From: Parolsenella sp958406235
Lineage (GTDB): Bacteria > Actinomycetota > Coriobacteriia > Coriobacteriales > Atopobiaceae
Assembly: GCF_039062465.1 (NCBI RefSeq)
Contig: NZ_JBCLNF010000002.1
Span: 248,001 to 312,000, forward strand
Direction of reading: 5' to 3'
Length of the DNA: 64,000 nucleotides
Part shown: positions 15,596 through 23,317 of the stretch, one piece after another
How positions within the stretch are numbered: the first letter of the stretch is position 1
How the letters are laid out: every line of letters begins with the position of its first letter
Translations under genes and position numbers: made by a program
The notes under the pieces: model-generated
Seen by the model: only the letters and a program-made list of their open reading frames with translations
What the model was told of the DNA's origin: nothing
Databases searched by the model: none

Positions 15596-17017
15596 CTACT
15601 CGGCAACAGCAGCCTTGGGCTTCGGGGCGACGAAGTTGTAAACGATCGGCACGATGAAGCAAAGGAGGCAGATGACGAACAGCGGCATGCCAGGGGTGGC
15701 CTGGGCGAGGTTACCGAACACGATGCCGAGCCAGGAGAAGTCAGCGTCGGAGAAGGTAGCGGAGGTGAAGCCCAGAGCCGTGAAGACGGGCATGCAGATG
15801 GCAGGCAGGAAGGTGATGAGCAGGCCGTGTACGAAAGCACCGGCGACGCAGCCCTTGAGACCGCCCTCAGCGTTGCCGAAGACACCAGCGGAAGCGCCGC
15901 AGAAGAAGTGCGGGACAACGCCGGGGAGAATCAGGGCAACGGGAGCGAGGTTGGCGTCGATGGCCATGAGGATGAGGAGGCCCACGATGCCGCCAACGAA
16001 GGAGACAAGGAAGCCGATGATGACCGCGTTAGGAGCGTACGGGAAGCAGACCGGGCAGTCGATGGCGGGGATGGCGCCAGGGACGAGCTTCTCGGAGATG
16101 CCCTTGAAGGCGGGGACGATCTCGCCGACGATCAGACGGACGCCGGAAAGAACGATGTAGACGCCACCAGCGAAGGCCATGCCGGACTCGAGGGCCCAGA
16201 CGATCCAGTTGGTCGTGGTCTCGGTACCAACGTTGAGGAGGACGTTGAGGTTGGAGAACTGCGTCGGGTCAGCGTCGAGGATGCCGTTGGCAACGGCAAT
16301 GCCGGTCACGATGAGGAAGAAGATCATCATCGTGATGGAGATGGCGACGGTGGTGTCACGCAGGAAGATGAGACGCTTCGGGAAGTTGATGTCCTCGGTG
16401 GACTTGCCGCCCTTGAAGAGCTTGCCAACCTGGCCGGCGATGGCGTAGCCGATGCCGCCGAAGTGGCCGAAGCCCACAGCGTCACCAGCACCAGTCACCT
16501 TGCGGAAGGTGGGCTGGCAGTAAGCCGGGGAGAGAACCATGATCATGGCGAGGACGCAGCCACCGCCGATGATGAGCATCGGGCCCTGGAGGCCACCGAT
16601 GCTGAGCACGACGGCGAGCATGCAGGCCATGTACAGCGTGTGGTGACCGGTGAGGAAGATGTAGTGCATGCGGGAGAAGCGAGCAAGCACGATGTTCAGG
16701 ACCATGCCGACGCACATGATCAGAGCGGAGTCAGAGCCGAACTGGGTGAGAGCCATGGAAACGACGGCCTCGTTGTTCGGGACGACGCCCTGCATGTGGA
16801 AGGCGTAGTTGAACAGCTCACCGAAGGCGAGCAGGGAACCGGACTGCAGGTAGCTAGCACCAGCAGAGAGCACGAGGAAGCCGACAACGGTCTTCACGGT
16901 GCCCATGACAATATCCTCGATAGCCTTGCCCTGGAGGGCGAGACCCACGAGAGCAAGGAGGCCGACTAGCAGCGCCGGCTCGGACAGAATGCTGACGATA
17001 AAGTTAATAACAGCCAT
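15596..17017 (-). CDS. ulaA: PTS EIIC component, ascorbate (UlaA/SgaT) family
   Basis: A 473-residue polytopic permease with about 11 hydrophobic segments. Family features include GVVPNNEAVVSMALTQFG, RFSRMHYIFLTGHHTLYMA, AYCQPTFRKVTG and AIDCPVCFPYAPNAVIIGF. It transports and phosphorylates its substrate with the EIIA and EIIB encoded either side. L-ascorbate is the known substrate of the E. coli protein. Here the downstream genes UlaG, UlaD, UlaE and UlaF are absent, while deoC and a transaldolase are near, so the real substrate may be a pentose- or deoxysugar-like compound. The start has AAGGAAGG upstream. Confidence 0.92.
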   Translation of the reverse strand: MAVINFIVSILSEPALLVGLLALVGLALQGKAIEDIVMGTVKTVVGFLVLSAGASYLQSGSLLAFGELFNYAFHMQGVVPNNEAVVSMALTQFGSDSALIMCVGMVLNIVLARFSRMHYIFLTGHHTLYMACMLAVVLSIGGLQGPMLIIGGGCVLAMIMVLSPAYCQPTFRKVTGAGDAVGFGHFGGIGYAIAGQVGKLFKGGKSTEDINFPKRLIFLRDTTVAISITMMIFFLIVTGIAVANGILDADPTQFSNLNVLLNVGTETTTNWIVWALESGMAFAGGVYIVLSGVRLIVGEIVPAFKGISEKLVPGAIPAIDCPVCFPYAPNAVIIGFLVSFVGGIVGLLILMAIDANLAPVALILPGVVPHFFCGASAGVFGNAEGGLKGCVAGAFVHGLLITFLPAICMPVFTALGFTSATFSDADFSWLGIVFGNLAQATPGMPLFVICLLCFIVPIVYNFVAPKPKAAVAE

Positions 17018-17110
17018 TCTTTCCTTCCTTTCCTTCCAACTTACTTCCTATACATGCCGCGGTTCGTGGCTGCGGACACTCCGCGCGGCGCGATCGCCAA
17101 AATCAAGAAG

Positions 17111-17566
17111 TTATGCCTCGGCAGGAGCGACGAAATCGGCGTATACCTCATCCGCGTCCTTAGCCTCGGCAATCTTGGTGATGTTGGCGGGATCACTGAA
17201 CATAACAGCGAGCGAGCGCATGACCTCAATGTGAGAGTCGGCGTCCTCAGCGGCAAGCGTCACGAGAAGGCGGACATCCGGGCCCTCCTCCTTGAAACGG
17301 ACGGGCTCGCGAAGCACGGTGACGGCAAGCTGCTGCTTGATGACGCCCTGCTCGGGGCGGGCGTGAAGAAGAGCGAGATCGGGGCAGATCACGAAGTAGG
17401 GGCCAAACTCCTTGGCGTTCGAGATGATGCCGTCGATGTAGTCGCTCTTGACGTAGCCCTGGTCGACGAGCGGCTGCACCGCGACGTGGACGGACTCCTC
17501 CCAGTCAGAGACCTTCTCGATGATCTGCACGTTCTCGCGCTTGAGCATGTCCTCCATACCGGCCAT
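17111..17566 (-). CDS. ulaC: PTS EIIA component, ascorbate/fructose (type 2) family
   Basis: A 151-residue EIIA of the mannitol/fructose type. The phosphohistidine is His68 in ALLHARPEQG, and the later segment LREPVRFKEEGPDVRLLVTLAAEDADSH is typical. The start at 17566 (MAGMEDML) follows AAAGGGG; the longer frame to 17605 has no site. It is the first gene of the leftward ulaC-ulaA-ulaB unit and faces a divergent DeoR-type regulator across a 356-base AT-rich region. Confidence 0.9.
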   Translation of the reverse strand: MAGMEDMLKRENVQIIEKVSDWEESVHVAVQPLVDQGYVKSDYIDGIISNAKEFGPYFVICPDLALLHARPEQGVIKQQLAVTVLREPVRFKEEGPDVRLLVTLAAEDADSHIEVMRSLAVMFSDPANITKIAEAKDADEVYADFVAPAEA

Positions 17567-17922
17567 GGACAAACCCCTTTCTGCACTAAAAAGGCATAGT
17601 TCCATTTATATTCTTCACCGATTGTACACGACCGGAGAGAAACAGATTCGACATTTCCTGGTTTTTCCTGTTTTGTCCTTTTTGCTTCCCGCTTACGGTA
17701 GGTTTTCAGCCGTGAACGGTAGGTGCCGGTCTGGCATATTTCCTACTTGCTCCACTTCCTCCGCGACTTAGTAAATAGTTTTACCTGGGGTTTTAGATCT
17801 CGCCACTTCTATATGTGAGTCGATTAGCACATTATCTCCAGGCATGTGAAGGACAAATTCGGATTTATTATGTAAGCAACCAAGCTATTAACCCGTCAAA
17901 CCACCCTCGACCGGAGTCTACG
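17567..17922. promoter_or_regulatory. Divergent ula/DeoR control region
   Basis: This 356-base AT-rich region separates ulaC from the divergent deoR-type gene and holds no gene. It contains ACGGTAGGT twice, at 17695-17703 and 17716-17724, exactly 21 bp apart; the second copy reads GAACGGTAGG, a 10-mer also present in the lsr control region (9506 on). Next to it is a run of T-rich near-repeats (TTTCCTG, TTTTTCCTG, TTTTGTCC at about 17655-17680). These are the best operator candidates for the regulator at 17923. Confidence 0.55.
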
Positions 17923-18708
17923 TTGTTCCCGAAAGAGCGCCGCAAAGAGATTGTCAGCATCGTGAATTCCACCGGCTTTGCCACCGTGGATGATCTCGCC
18001 AAGCGCTTTGCCGTCAGCGTTGACAGCATTCGAAAGGACCTCAAGGTCCTTCAGAAAGAGGGAAAGATCAAGCGCGAGTATGGCGGAGCTCTTAAGGCAG
18101 ACAATCCCGCCACGAAGACTCCCCAGCACGACGGCGTGGCGGAGACCGTCGCGCTCCAGCGCGATGCCGAGGATGATGGGCGTCGAGCCGTCGCCGCCCG
18201 CGCCTTCCTCGAGATCAACGATGGTGATGCAATCTTCCTCGGCGTCTCCCGCACGAACCTCTATCTTGCGGACATGATCGCCTCAAGCGACAAGCGCCTT
18301 ATCGTGACCACGAACATGATTGACGTCCTCCCCCGCCTCGCGAGAAATCCCAAGGTCACGGCTCTCGCAACGGGTGGCTATCTCAACGTGCATCTCAATG
18401 GCTTCACGGGTCCGTCCACAATCAGCCTTCTTGAGCCGCTCTTGTTTTCGAAAGCTTTTATCGGCGCGTGTGGCGTGGACCTTTCCAAGAACGCCGTCCT
18501 CGCGACTTCCGTCGATGACGGCCGCGTGAACGAGCAGGTCATCAAGAACGCCTCCTATTGCTTCCTCCTTGCGGAGGAAGGGAAGTTCGAAATCCGCACG
18601 GGCTATCGCTATGCCTCCGTCTCGGACTTCAGCGCCATCATCACGGATGCCACGGATCGCGACATCCTCACCGCCATCGCCTCCACCGGCACCCCCGCCC
18701 TCTGCTAG
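17923..18708 (+). CDS. DeoR-family transcriptional regulator
   Basis: A 261-residue sugar-responsive repressor. The N-terminal helix-turn-helix is FATVDDLAKRFAVSVDSIRKDLKVLQKEG, and the C-terminal DeoR sensor domain contains IFLGVSRTNLYLADM, VTTNMIDVL and FIGACGVD. A TTG start at 17923 (then FPKERRKEIVS) is preferred: it has CGGAG upstream and gives the usual family N-terminus. The open frame goes back to 17815, but the added 36 residues look non-coding. The divergent arrangement suggests that it controls the ula-type PTS and itself. Confidence 0.85.
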   Translation: MFPKERRKEIVSIVNSTGFATVDDLAKRFAVSVDSIRKDLKVLQKEGKIKREYGGALKADNPATKTPQHDGVAETVALQRDAEDDGRRAVAARAFLEINDGDAIFLGVSRTNLYLADMIASSDKRLIVTTNMIDVLPRLARNPKVTALATGGYLNVHLNGFTGPSTISLLEPLLFSKAFIGACGVDLSKNAVLATSVDDGRVNEQVIKNASYCFLLAEEGKFEIRTGYRYASVSDFSAIITDATDRDILTAIASTGTPALC

Positions 18709-18984
18709 CAACAAGCATCCCGGCGCATCGCGCCTCATGCGAATCGAAAAGCGGCCACCATTCGCACCCATCTCAACCAGCAGCTAAAGAGCCGATTTAA
18801 CCGCCTGTGAGCACCCTCGGCCACACGGGAGGATTGCCTCGCGATGGTAACGGACCAACCAACAGAGATACAAAAGGCGACGAGCGACCGTCGTTCCCCG
18901 CGAGTTCTTCGCCACCGGCGAAGCGAAAAGCAGCCAGAGAATCTGAACCTAGATCGCACTCAAAGGCCAGCTCGATATGAAAAA
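18709..18984. other. Convergent gap between deoR and talC (left part)
   Basis: No gene is credible here. A 15-base sequence CGCGAGTTCTTCGCC at about 18898-18912 recurs at about 19009-19023 inside the talC terminator, each time followed by GGCGAAG after a few bases. It looks like a partial duplicate of the terminator tip. Confidence 0.4.
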
Positions 18985-19066
18985 GGGCCCCAGACCGGCT
19001 GCGTCTCGCGCGAGTTCTTCGCCGAAGGCGAAGCTGTCTGAGCGCGAGACGCAGTCGGCTGGAGCC
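18985..19066 (-). terminator. Terminator of the transaldolase gene
   Basis: An 82-base imperfect hairpin whose arms (from 18985 and to 19066) pair over about 27 bp, with an inner stem CTTCGCC/GGCGAAG. On the minus strand it is followed by TTTTT, a standard intrinsic terminator for talC. Confidence 0.8.
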
Positions 19067-19083
19067 CGTTGGGAATCCGTCAG

Positions 19084-19752
19084 CTACGCCCTCAGCGTGG
19101 TGCGGCCGTAGTTCTTCTCCCACGAAGCGGTGAAGTCGTGCACGGCACCCACGGTGCCCGGCTGGTCAATCATCGAGTTGAGGATCGCCGGCGGGAAGGT
19201 GATCGCCTGAATGCCCGCGAGGATGAGCTCGTGCACCTGGTTGGTGTTGTGCAACGACGCGGCCATGACCTTCGTGTCGAGGCCCTGCACGGCGAGCATC
19301 TCGATGAGGTCTGCGACCTGCTGGATGCCATCGCCGTAGTTGGACATGCGGTTCACGTAGGGAGCGAGGTAGTCGGCGCCGTTGAGGGCGGCGAGGAAGG
19401 CGGACTCAGGCGAGAAGATCGCCGTGGCGAGGACGCCGAGGCCCTCGTTGTGGGCATCCTTCACGGCCTTGAGGCCATCGCGGGTGACGGGGATCTTGGC
19501 GTAGGTGTTCTCCGGGCGAAGGCCGTTGATGTAGCGGGCCTCCTCCATGATGCCGTCGTAGTCCTCGGAGACGACCTGGATGAAGAGCTTCTGGTCCGGG
19601 CGGAGATACTCAAGGATCTCGGGGATGACGACCTCCGGGGTCTTGCCGCTACGCGTGATGATCGTGGGGTTGGTGGTCACGCCGTCGACGTTGAGCAGGG
19701 CATCGAGCTTCTTGATCTCGTCGAGGTTGGCGGTATCGATGATGAGTTCCAT
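19084..19752 (-). CDS. talC: Transaldolase-like fructose-6-phosphate aldolase (TalC/FSA family)
   Basis: A 222-residue small transaldolase, the size of FSA/TalC (220) and much shorter than classical transaldolases. The Schiff-base lysine is Lys86 in TYAKIPVT; IIDTANLDEIKKL at the N-terminus and GVTTNPTIITRSG are family marks. The start at 19752 has AAGGGA upstream; the longer frame to 19842 is GC-rich filler. It may act as a transaldolase in the pentose phosphate pathway or as an aldolase in sugar catabolism. A DeoR-type gene lies divergently 253 bases away and is its probable regulator. Confidence 0.93.
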   Translation of the reverse strand: MELIIDTANLDEIKKLDALLNVDGVTTNPTIITRSGKTPEVVIPEILEYLRPDQKLFIQVVSEDYDGIMEEARYINGLRPENTYAKIPVTRDGLKAVKDAHNEGLGVLATAIFSPESAFLAALNGADYLAPYVNRMSNYGDGIQQVADLIEMLAVQGLDTKVMAASLHNTNQVHELILAGIQAITFPPAILNSMIDQPGTVGAVHDFTASWEKNYGRTTLRA

Positions 19753-20005
19753 GAGCAATCCCTTCGACTGGCCGCGTGCGGTCCTCCTAGCGCGGCATTG
19801 CGCGTGGCGCCAACTCGTGGCCCCTCGCACGACGTGCCACACGTCGCCTCACGCGATGCTTCCATCTGCGCTCAGATTACTTCGGGCTGTATTGATTTGC
19901 AAGTACTTTCTCTTATTCTGTCGTAGTTCGTCCGTATTCGGCAGAATTTGGATGGTATGATTTGGGCGCAAGCTACGAACTCGAACAAAGTGAGACGGAG
20001 AGCGG

Positions 20006-20761
20006 ATGTTTCTCGAAGCACGCCAAGAAGTGATAGCCCAGCTCATCGAGCGGGAAGGTCACGTCACCGTCTCCGCCCTCGCGGAGAAGTTCGACGTGAC
20101 GGAGGATTGCATCCGCAAAGACCTTCGCAGACTTGTCGCCGAGGGTCGCTGCCGCAAGGTCTACGGCGGAGCCACGCGAATTGACCCCGAGGTAAACCGC
20201 GTCGTCGCGGAGCGCGTCGACCTCCTCCGCCCAGAGAAGCAAGCCATCGCCGCGAAGGCGTTCGCGATGCTCAAGCCCAGGCAGACCGTCTACCTCGACT
20301 TCTCCTCCTCGAACATCCTCCTCGCTCAGCTCGTGGGCGCGGGCGACCTCTCGCTCACCATCGTCTCGAGCTCCGTTGACGTGCTGCGTGCCGCCAGTTC
20401 CGGCACCAACGTGCGTACCTTCTGCCCCGGCGGCTCGTATGACGCGGAGTACAACGGGTTTGTCGGCAACCTCGCCGCGGCCGCGCTCGACCCGTACCGC
20501 TTCGACGCCGCATTCATGGGTGCCGTGGGCATCGAGGCCGAGGCTGGCGACGTGCTCACGCTCGACATGGAAGACGTTCCCGCCAAGCAGGCCGCAATGG
20601 CCCGCGCCGAGGTAAACGTGCTGCTGTGCGACACAGACAAGCTCGGCCACGCGGGCACCTACCGCTACGCCACACTCGACGACTTCGACCTCGCCATCTG
20701 CGACGAGGTCCGCCCGGACGCCATCGAGCGCCTCCGCGCCACGGGCCTCACGGTGGCGTAG
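20006..20761 (+). CDS. DeoR-family transcriptional regulator
   Basis: A 251-residue regulator with the N-terminal helix-turn-helix VTVSALAEKFDVTEDCIRKDLRRLVAEG and the DeoR sensor domain (YLDFSSSNILLAQLV, VSSSVDVL, FMGAVGIEAEAG, LLCDTDKLGHAG). It starts at an ATG with GGAG closely upstream. A TATGAT hexamer at 19956-19961 is a possible -10 box. It is divergent from talC. It shares only family-level similarity with the regulator at 17923, so the two probably answer to different sugar phosphates. Confidence 0.92.
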   Translation: MFLEARQEVIAQLIEREGHVTVSALAEKFDVTEDCIRKDLRRLVAEGRCRKVYGGATRIDPEVNRVVAERVDLLRPEKQAIAAKAFAMLKPRQTVYLDFSSSNILLAQLVGAGDLSLTIVSSSVDVLRAASSGTNVRTFCPGGSYDAEYNGFVGNLAAAALDPYRFDAAFMGAVGIEAEAGDVLTLDMEDVPAKQAAMARAEVNVLLCDTDKLGHAGTYRYATLDDFDLAICDEVRPDAIERLRATGLTVA

Positions 20762-20820
20762 CGCCGAGACGCGGCGTGGACGCCGTGGCCGACGCGCGGT
20801 GCGACCAGGCCGACTGCCGT

Positions 20821-20888
20821 CGAGACCTACACTTTCTCGAGCTATGGCGTCGCACGCGGGCCAATAGCTCGAGAAAGTGCATGTCTCG
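20821..20888. repeat. Dispersed stem-loop repeat, copy 1
   Basis: An inverted repeat with 25-base arms (20821-20845 with 20864-20888, 23 of 25 paired) and an 18-base loop. The arm core CACTTTCTCGAG is shared with copies at 31455-31526 and 32818-32885. This copy lies between the convergent ends of a DeoR-type gene and a membrane-protein gene, so it may be a bidirectional terminator. Confidence 0.8.
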
Positions 20889-20981
20889 GCGCACCGGCAG
20901 GTCTCGAGCAGCGTCGGGCAAGCGAGCACCGGGCGCAGCAACACGCGGCCGACGTTGGCTCGCTCGTCGCCGGCTTGCTCG

Positions 20982-21578
20982 CTAGCCCCTGCGCTTGAAC
21001 GGCGCCATCGCAAGGCCGTGAAGGCCGCGGGAGACCTCGACGTAGGCAGGATGACAGCGCTTCTCGAGCTCGCGCACCACGGGCTCGAGGCTCGGCGTGG
21101 CGAACAGCACGGAGGTGGGAACGATTCCAACACGATCTCGCGCCGCTTCACCCTCGTAGATGACATACACCCAGGCAGGCGTCTTGACCTCGAATCTCTT
21201 GTCTATGTCCTCCACGATGCGGCACGAGAAGCTCTCGTCGCCCGTCACGAATACCTCGGTCTCGAACGCGCAAAGACGATGAGGCATCAGGCAGATGTCG
21301 CGCGCCTCGCCCAGCTCCTCGATCTTGTCAATACGCGCGAGGGCGATCTTGCCGCGGCGCACGCGAAGTGCCACGAGCACAGCCTCCGCACGCACGGCAG
21401 CGAAACGCAGCACCAGATAGGCAACGGCAGTCGCGGCAACGACCATCAGCAGCGCGGAGATTGGACCACCCTTCGGGTCCGCATAGATGCCCGGAAACAC
21501 CGCAAAGATCACGATGGCAAGGGCCGCGATAATCACGGCCGCCACAATCCCCATCCTACGCTGCGCAAACCTATACAT
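20982..21578 (-). CDS. Hypothetical membrane protein with two N-terminal helices
   Basis: A 198-residue protein I do not recognise. Residues about 10-30 and 40-60 are hydrophobic (GIVAAVIIAALAIVIFAVFPG and ALLMVVAATAVAYLVL), with a short loop between. The rest is a soluble, probably cytoplasmic, mixed alpha/beta domain. The start at 21578 has GGAGAAGG upstream; the open frame extends to 21635 without a site. It lies just downstream of, and in the same direction as, the sugar operon but is separated from it by 136 bases, so it may be independent. Confidence 0.7.
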   Translation of the reverse strand: MYRFAQRRMGIVAAVIIAALAIVIFAVFPGIYADPKGGPISALLMVVAATAVAYLVLRFAAVRAEAVLVALRVRRGKIALARIDKIEELGEARDICLMPHRLCAFETEVFVTGDESFSCRIVEDIDKRFEVKTPAWVYVIYEGEAARDRVGIVPTSVLFATPSLEPVVRELEKRCHPAYVEVSRGLHGLAMAPFKRRG

Positions 21579-21714
21579 ATGCCTTCTCCCGGATACAGAC
21601 GGGGCGCCGGACATGCCGACGCCCCACCAGCTCAAATCAACATTGCCAAGCTCGCCGCCCCACCGCGCCAGGACGCGGCGCTCGGGCGCGAAGCAGAAGA
21701 CACTCTAGCAAAAC

Positions 21715-22830
21715 CTATTCGAAAGGCATGATCTTCGAGATGGAAGCCGTCTTGGACTCGCAAATCTTCCTGAAGTTGTCGAACATGGGGTGCTTCTCCC
21801 ACTTGTGGAGATCGGTCGTCGCGCGATACGCCAGGATCTGGTACAGCGGCAGCACGTAAAGCGGCATGAGCAGCGGTTCCTCGATATCCTCGGGCAGACG
21901 CAGCGCATGCGCGTCGTCGACCTCGGGGTTGTTCGTGACCACGAAGACGCGGTCGCTCACGCTGTGGGAGGCGCGGGCGAGCTGGACGAGACGATCGGAC
22001 GTCTTGCCGAGGTCATCGATGAAGAACAGCGTGTAGTTGGGCGTAAGCTGCAGGTTGGGACCATGGTTGAACTCCTCCGCCTCATAGGCGAAGCTCGGGA
22101 TCTGGATGGTCTCGCCAATCTTGAGAGCGCCCTCGCAGGCGATGCCATAGCCCTGGGCAAAGCCGCAGGAGTAGGCGACCGTCATCGAAGTGAGCGCAGC
22201 CTTGTTGCGGTCATAGAACTCGTGGACCTGCTTCTGGAAGGCAACATGGCGCTCGGGGCACTTCTCCATCTCGGCGATAACCGCATCGTGGGCCTCGGCG
22301 GAGACGACGCCGCGCTTGGCACCGGCCTCGATGGCGAACAGCATGAGGAACTCGGCGAGCGTGGTCACGCCCTTCGTGACGTATCCCACGTACTCCTCGC
22401 CCACACCATAATCAACGAGGACATCGGCGTGGTCCTTGAAGTCGGACTCGAGGTTGCCGGTAAGGCCAACGGCCTTGCGGCCCATCGCGCGAAGCTTGTC
22501 GAGCGCCTCGATGGAGTTGGTGGAGCAACCGCTCTGGGAAACCACGAAGACGAAGTCGTCCTCTGCGAGGCGATCCTTGTAGGCGATGAACGTGTTGGGC
22601 GGCACAACCTGCACGTCAACATCGAGGTACTTCATCATGAACGGCTTGGCGCACTGGGAGGCGTTGGAGCTAGAGCCGCACGCAACGATCCAGATGTTGT
22701 GGTATCCGCCATCGACATAGGCATCGACCAGGCCGCCGACGAGCGCCTGGCGGTTCTCGATATTAGCGGCGAGCTGAGCCGGGGTCTCCTCGATGTAGGT
22801 GAGCATAGTAGGACGGTTCTCTTCGGACAT
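21715..22830 (-). CDS. SIS-domain sugar isomerase/deglycase (GfrF- or GlmS-like)
   Basis: A 371-residue protein with two SIS domains, resembling the isomerase half of GlmS but lacking the glutaminase domain. Sugar-phosphate-binding segments are ACGSSSNASQCAKPF and VSQSGCSTNSIEAL in the first SIS and SCGFAQGYGIACEGALKIGETIQI and EAEEFNHGP in the second. In gfr-type operons a protein of this kind is the glucoselysine-6-phosphate deglycase. Neighbouring genes encode a mannose-family PTS and a second SIS protein, which supports the same role here. It is the last gene of the operon. The exact substrate is inferred. Confidence 0.82.
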   Translation of the reverse strand: MSEENRPTMLTYIEETPAQLAANIENRQALVGGLVDAYVDGGYHNIWIVACGSSSNASQCAKPFMMKYLDVDVQVVPPNTFIAYKDRLAEDDFVFVVSQSGCSTNSIEALDKLRAMGRKAVGLTGNLESDFKDHADVLVDYGVGEEYVGYVTKGVTTLAEFLMLFAIEAGAKRGVVSAEAHDAVIAEMEKCPERHVAFQKQVHEFYDRNKAALTSMTVAYSCGFAQGYGIACEGALKIGETIQIPSFAYEAEEFNHGPNLQLTPNYTLFFIDDLGKTSDRLVQLARASHSVSDRVFVVTNNPEVDDAHALRLPEDIEEPLLMPLYVLPLYQILAYRATTDLHKWEKHPMFDNFRKICESKTASISKIMPFE

Positions 22831-22882
22831 ATCCGTTCCCTTCCCTTGGAGTCTTAGTTTGGCCTGAAGGACAAAGCGCTAC

Positions 22883-23317
22883 TTAGATGTCGTCATCGTC
22901 GTCGTCATCGTCGTTGGCGCTCGCGGGCATCTCGAACTTCACGAGTGAGGCGTGGCCGGAGGCAATCGCGGCGTCCGCAAGAGCGTCAACAGAGTCAAAG
23001 CCGGCGCGCGTGAGGTGCGTCTCGACAAGAAGCGGCAGGTTGGTACCAGCGATGACGCGAACGTCGTCGCGACCCTGTGCAAGCACCACGGCGGCCTTGA
23101 AGGGCGACCCACCGAGAAGGTCGCAGCAGACAAGAACGCCTTCGCAGCCGGCAAGCTCATCGAGCGCCGCCGTCAGCTTCGCGGTGAGGTCCTCGGTGGT
23201 GTCGCCGTCGGGGAAATCGACGGCGACGAAGTCACTCGGCTCGCCGCCGAGAAGGGCAAGCGCGCTCTTGAGGCCGGTCGCGAAATGGCCGTGGCCCGTG
23301 ACGATCAAACCGATCAT
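22883..23317 (-). CDS. PTS EIIA component, mannose family, with acidic tail
   Basis: A 144-residue cytoplasmic EIIA of the mannose/sorbose family. The phosphohistidine is His9 in IVTGHGHFATGL; LVCCDLLGGSPFKAA is the usual second signature. The ATG overlaps the stop of the upstream kinase-HAD gene (ATGA), so the two are translationally coupled; GGAG precedes it. The protein ends in eight consecutive Asp residues plus Ile. The last 21 bases, including the stop, are identical to the end of the EIIC gene (26814-26834), which is unexpected between unrelated subunits. Confidence 0.9.
   Translation of the reverse strand: MIGLIVTGHGHFATGLKSALALLGGEPSDFVAVDFPDGDTTEDLTAKLTAALDELAGCEGVLVCCDLLGGSPFKAAVVLAQGRDDVRVIAGTNLPLLVETHLTRAGFDSVDALADAAIASGHASLVKFEMPASANDDDDDDDDI

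Noticed and set aside
15596..17017. Firm assignment of the ula-type PTS to ascorbate
   Set aside because: None of the downstream ascorbate genes are present; only the family name is supported.
20821..20888. Possible CRISPR array formed by the similar sequences at 20821, 31455 and 32818
   Set aside because: The copies are kilobases apart, palindromic and at gene ends, with no regular spacers or cas genes; a dispersed stem-loop family fits better.
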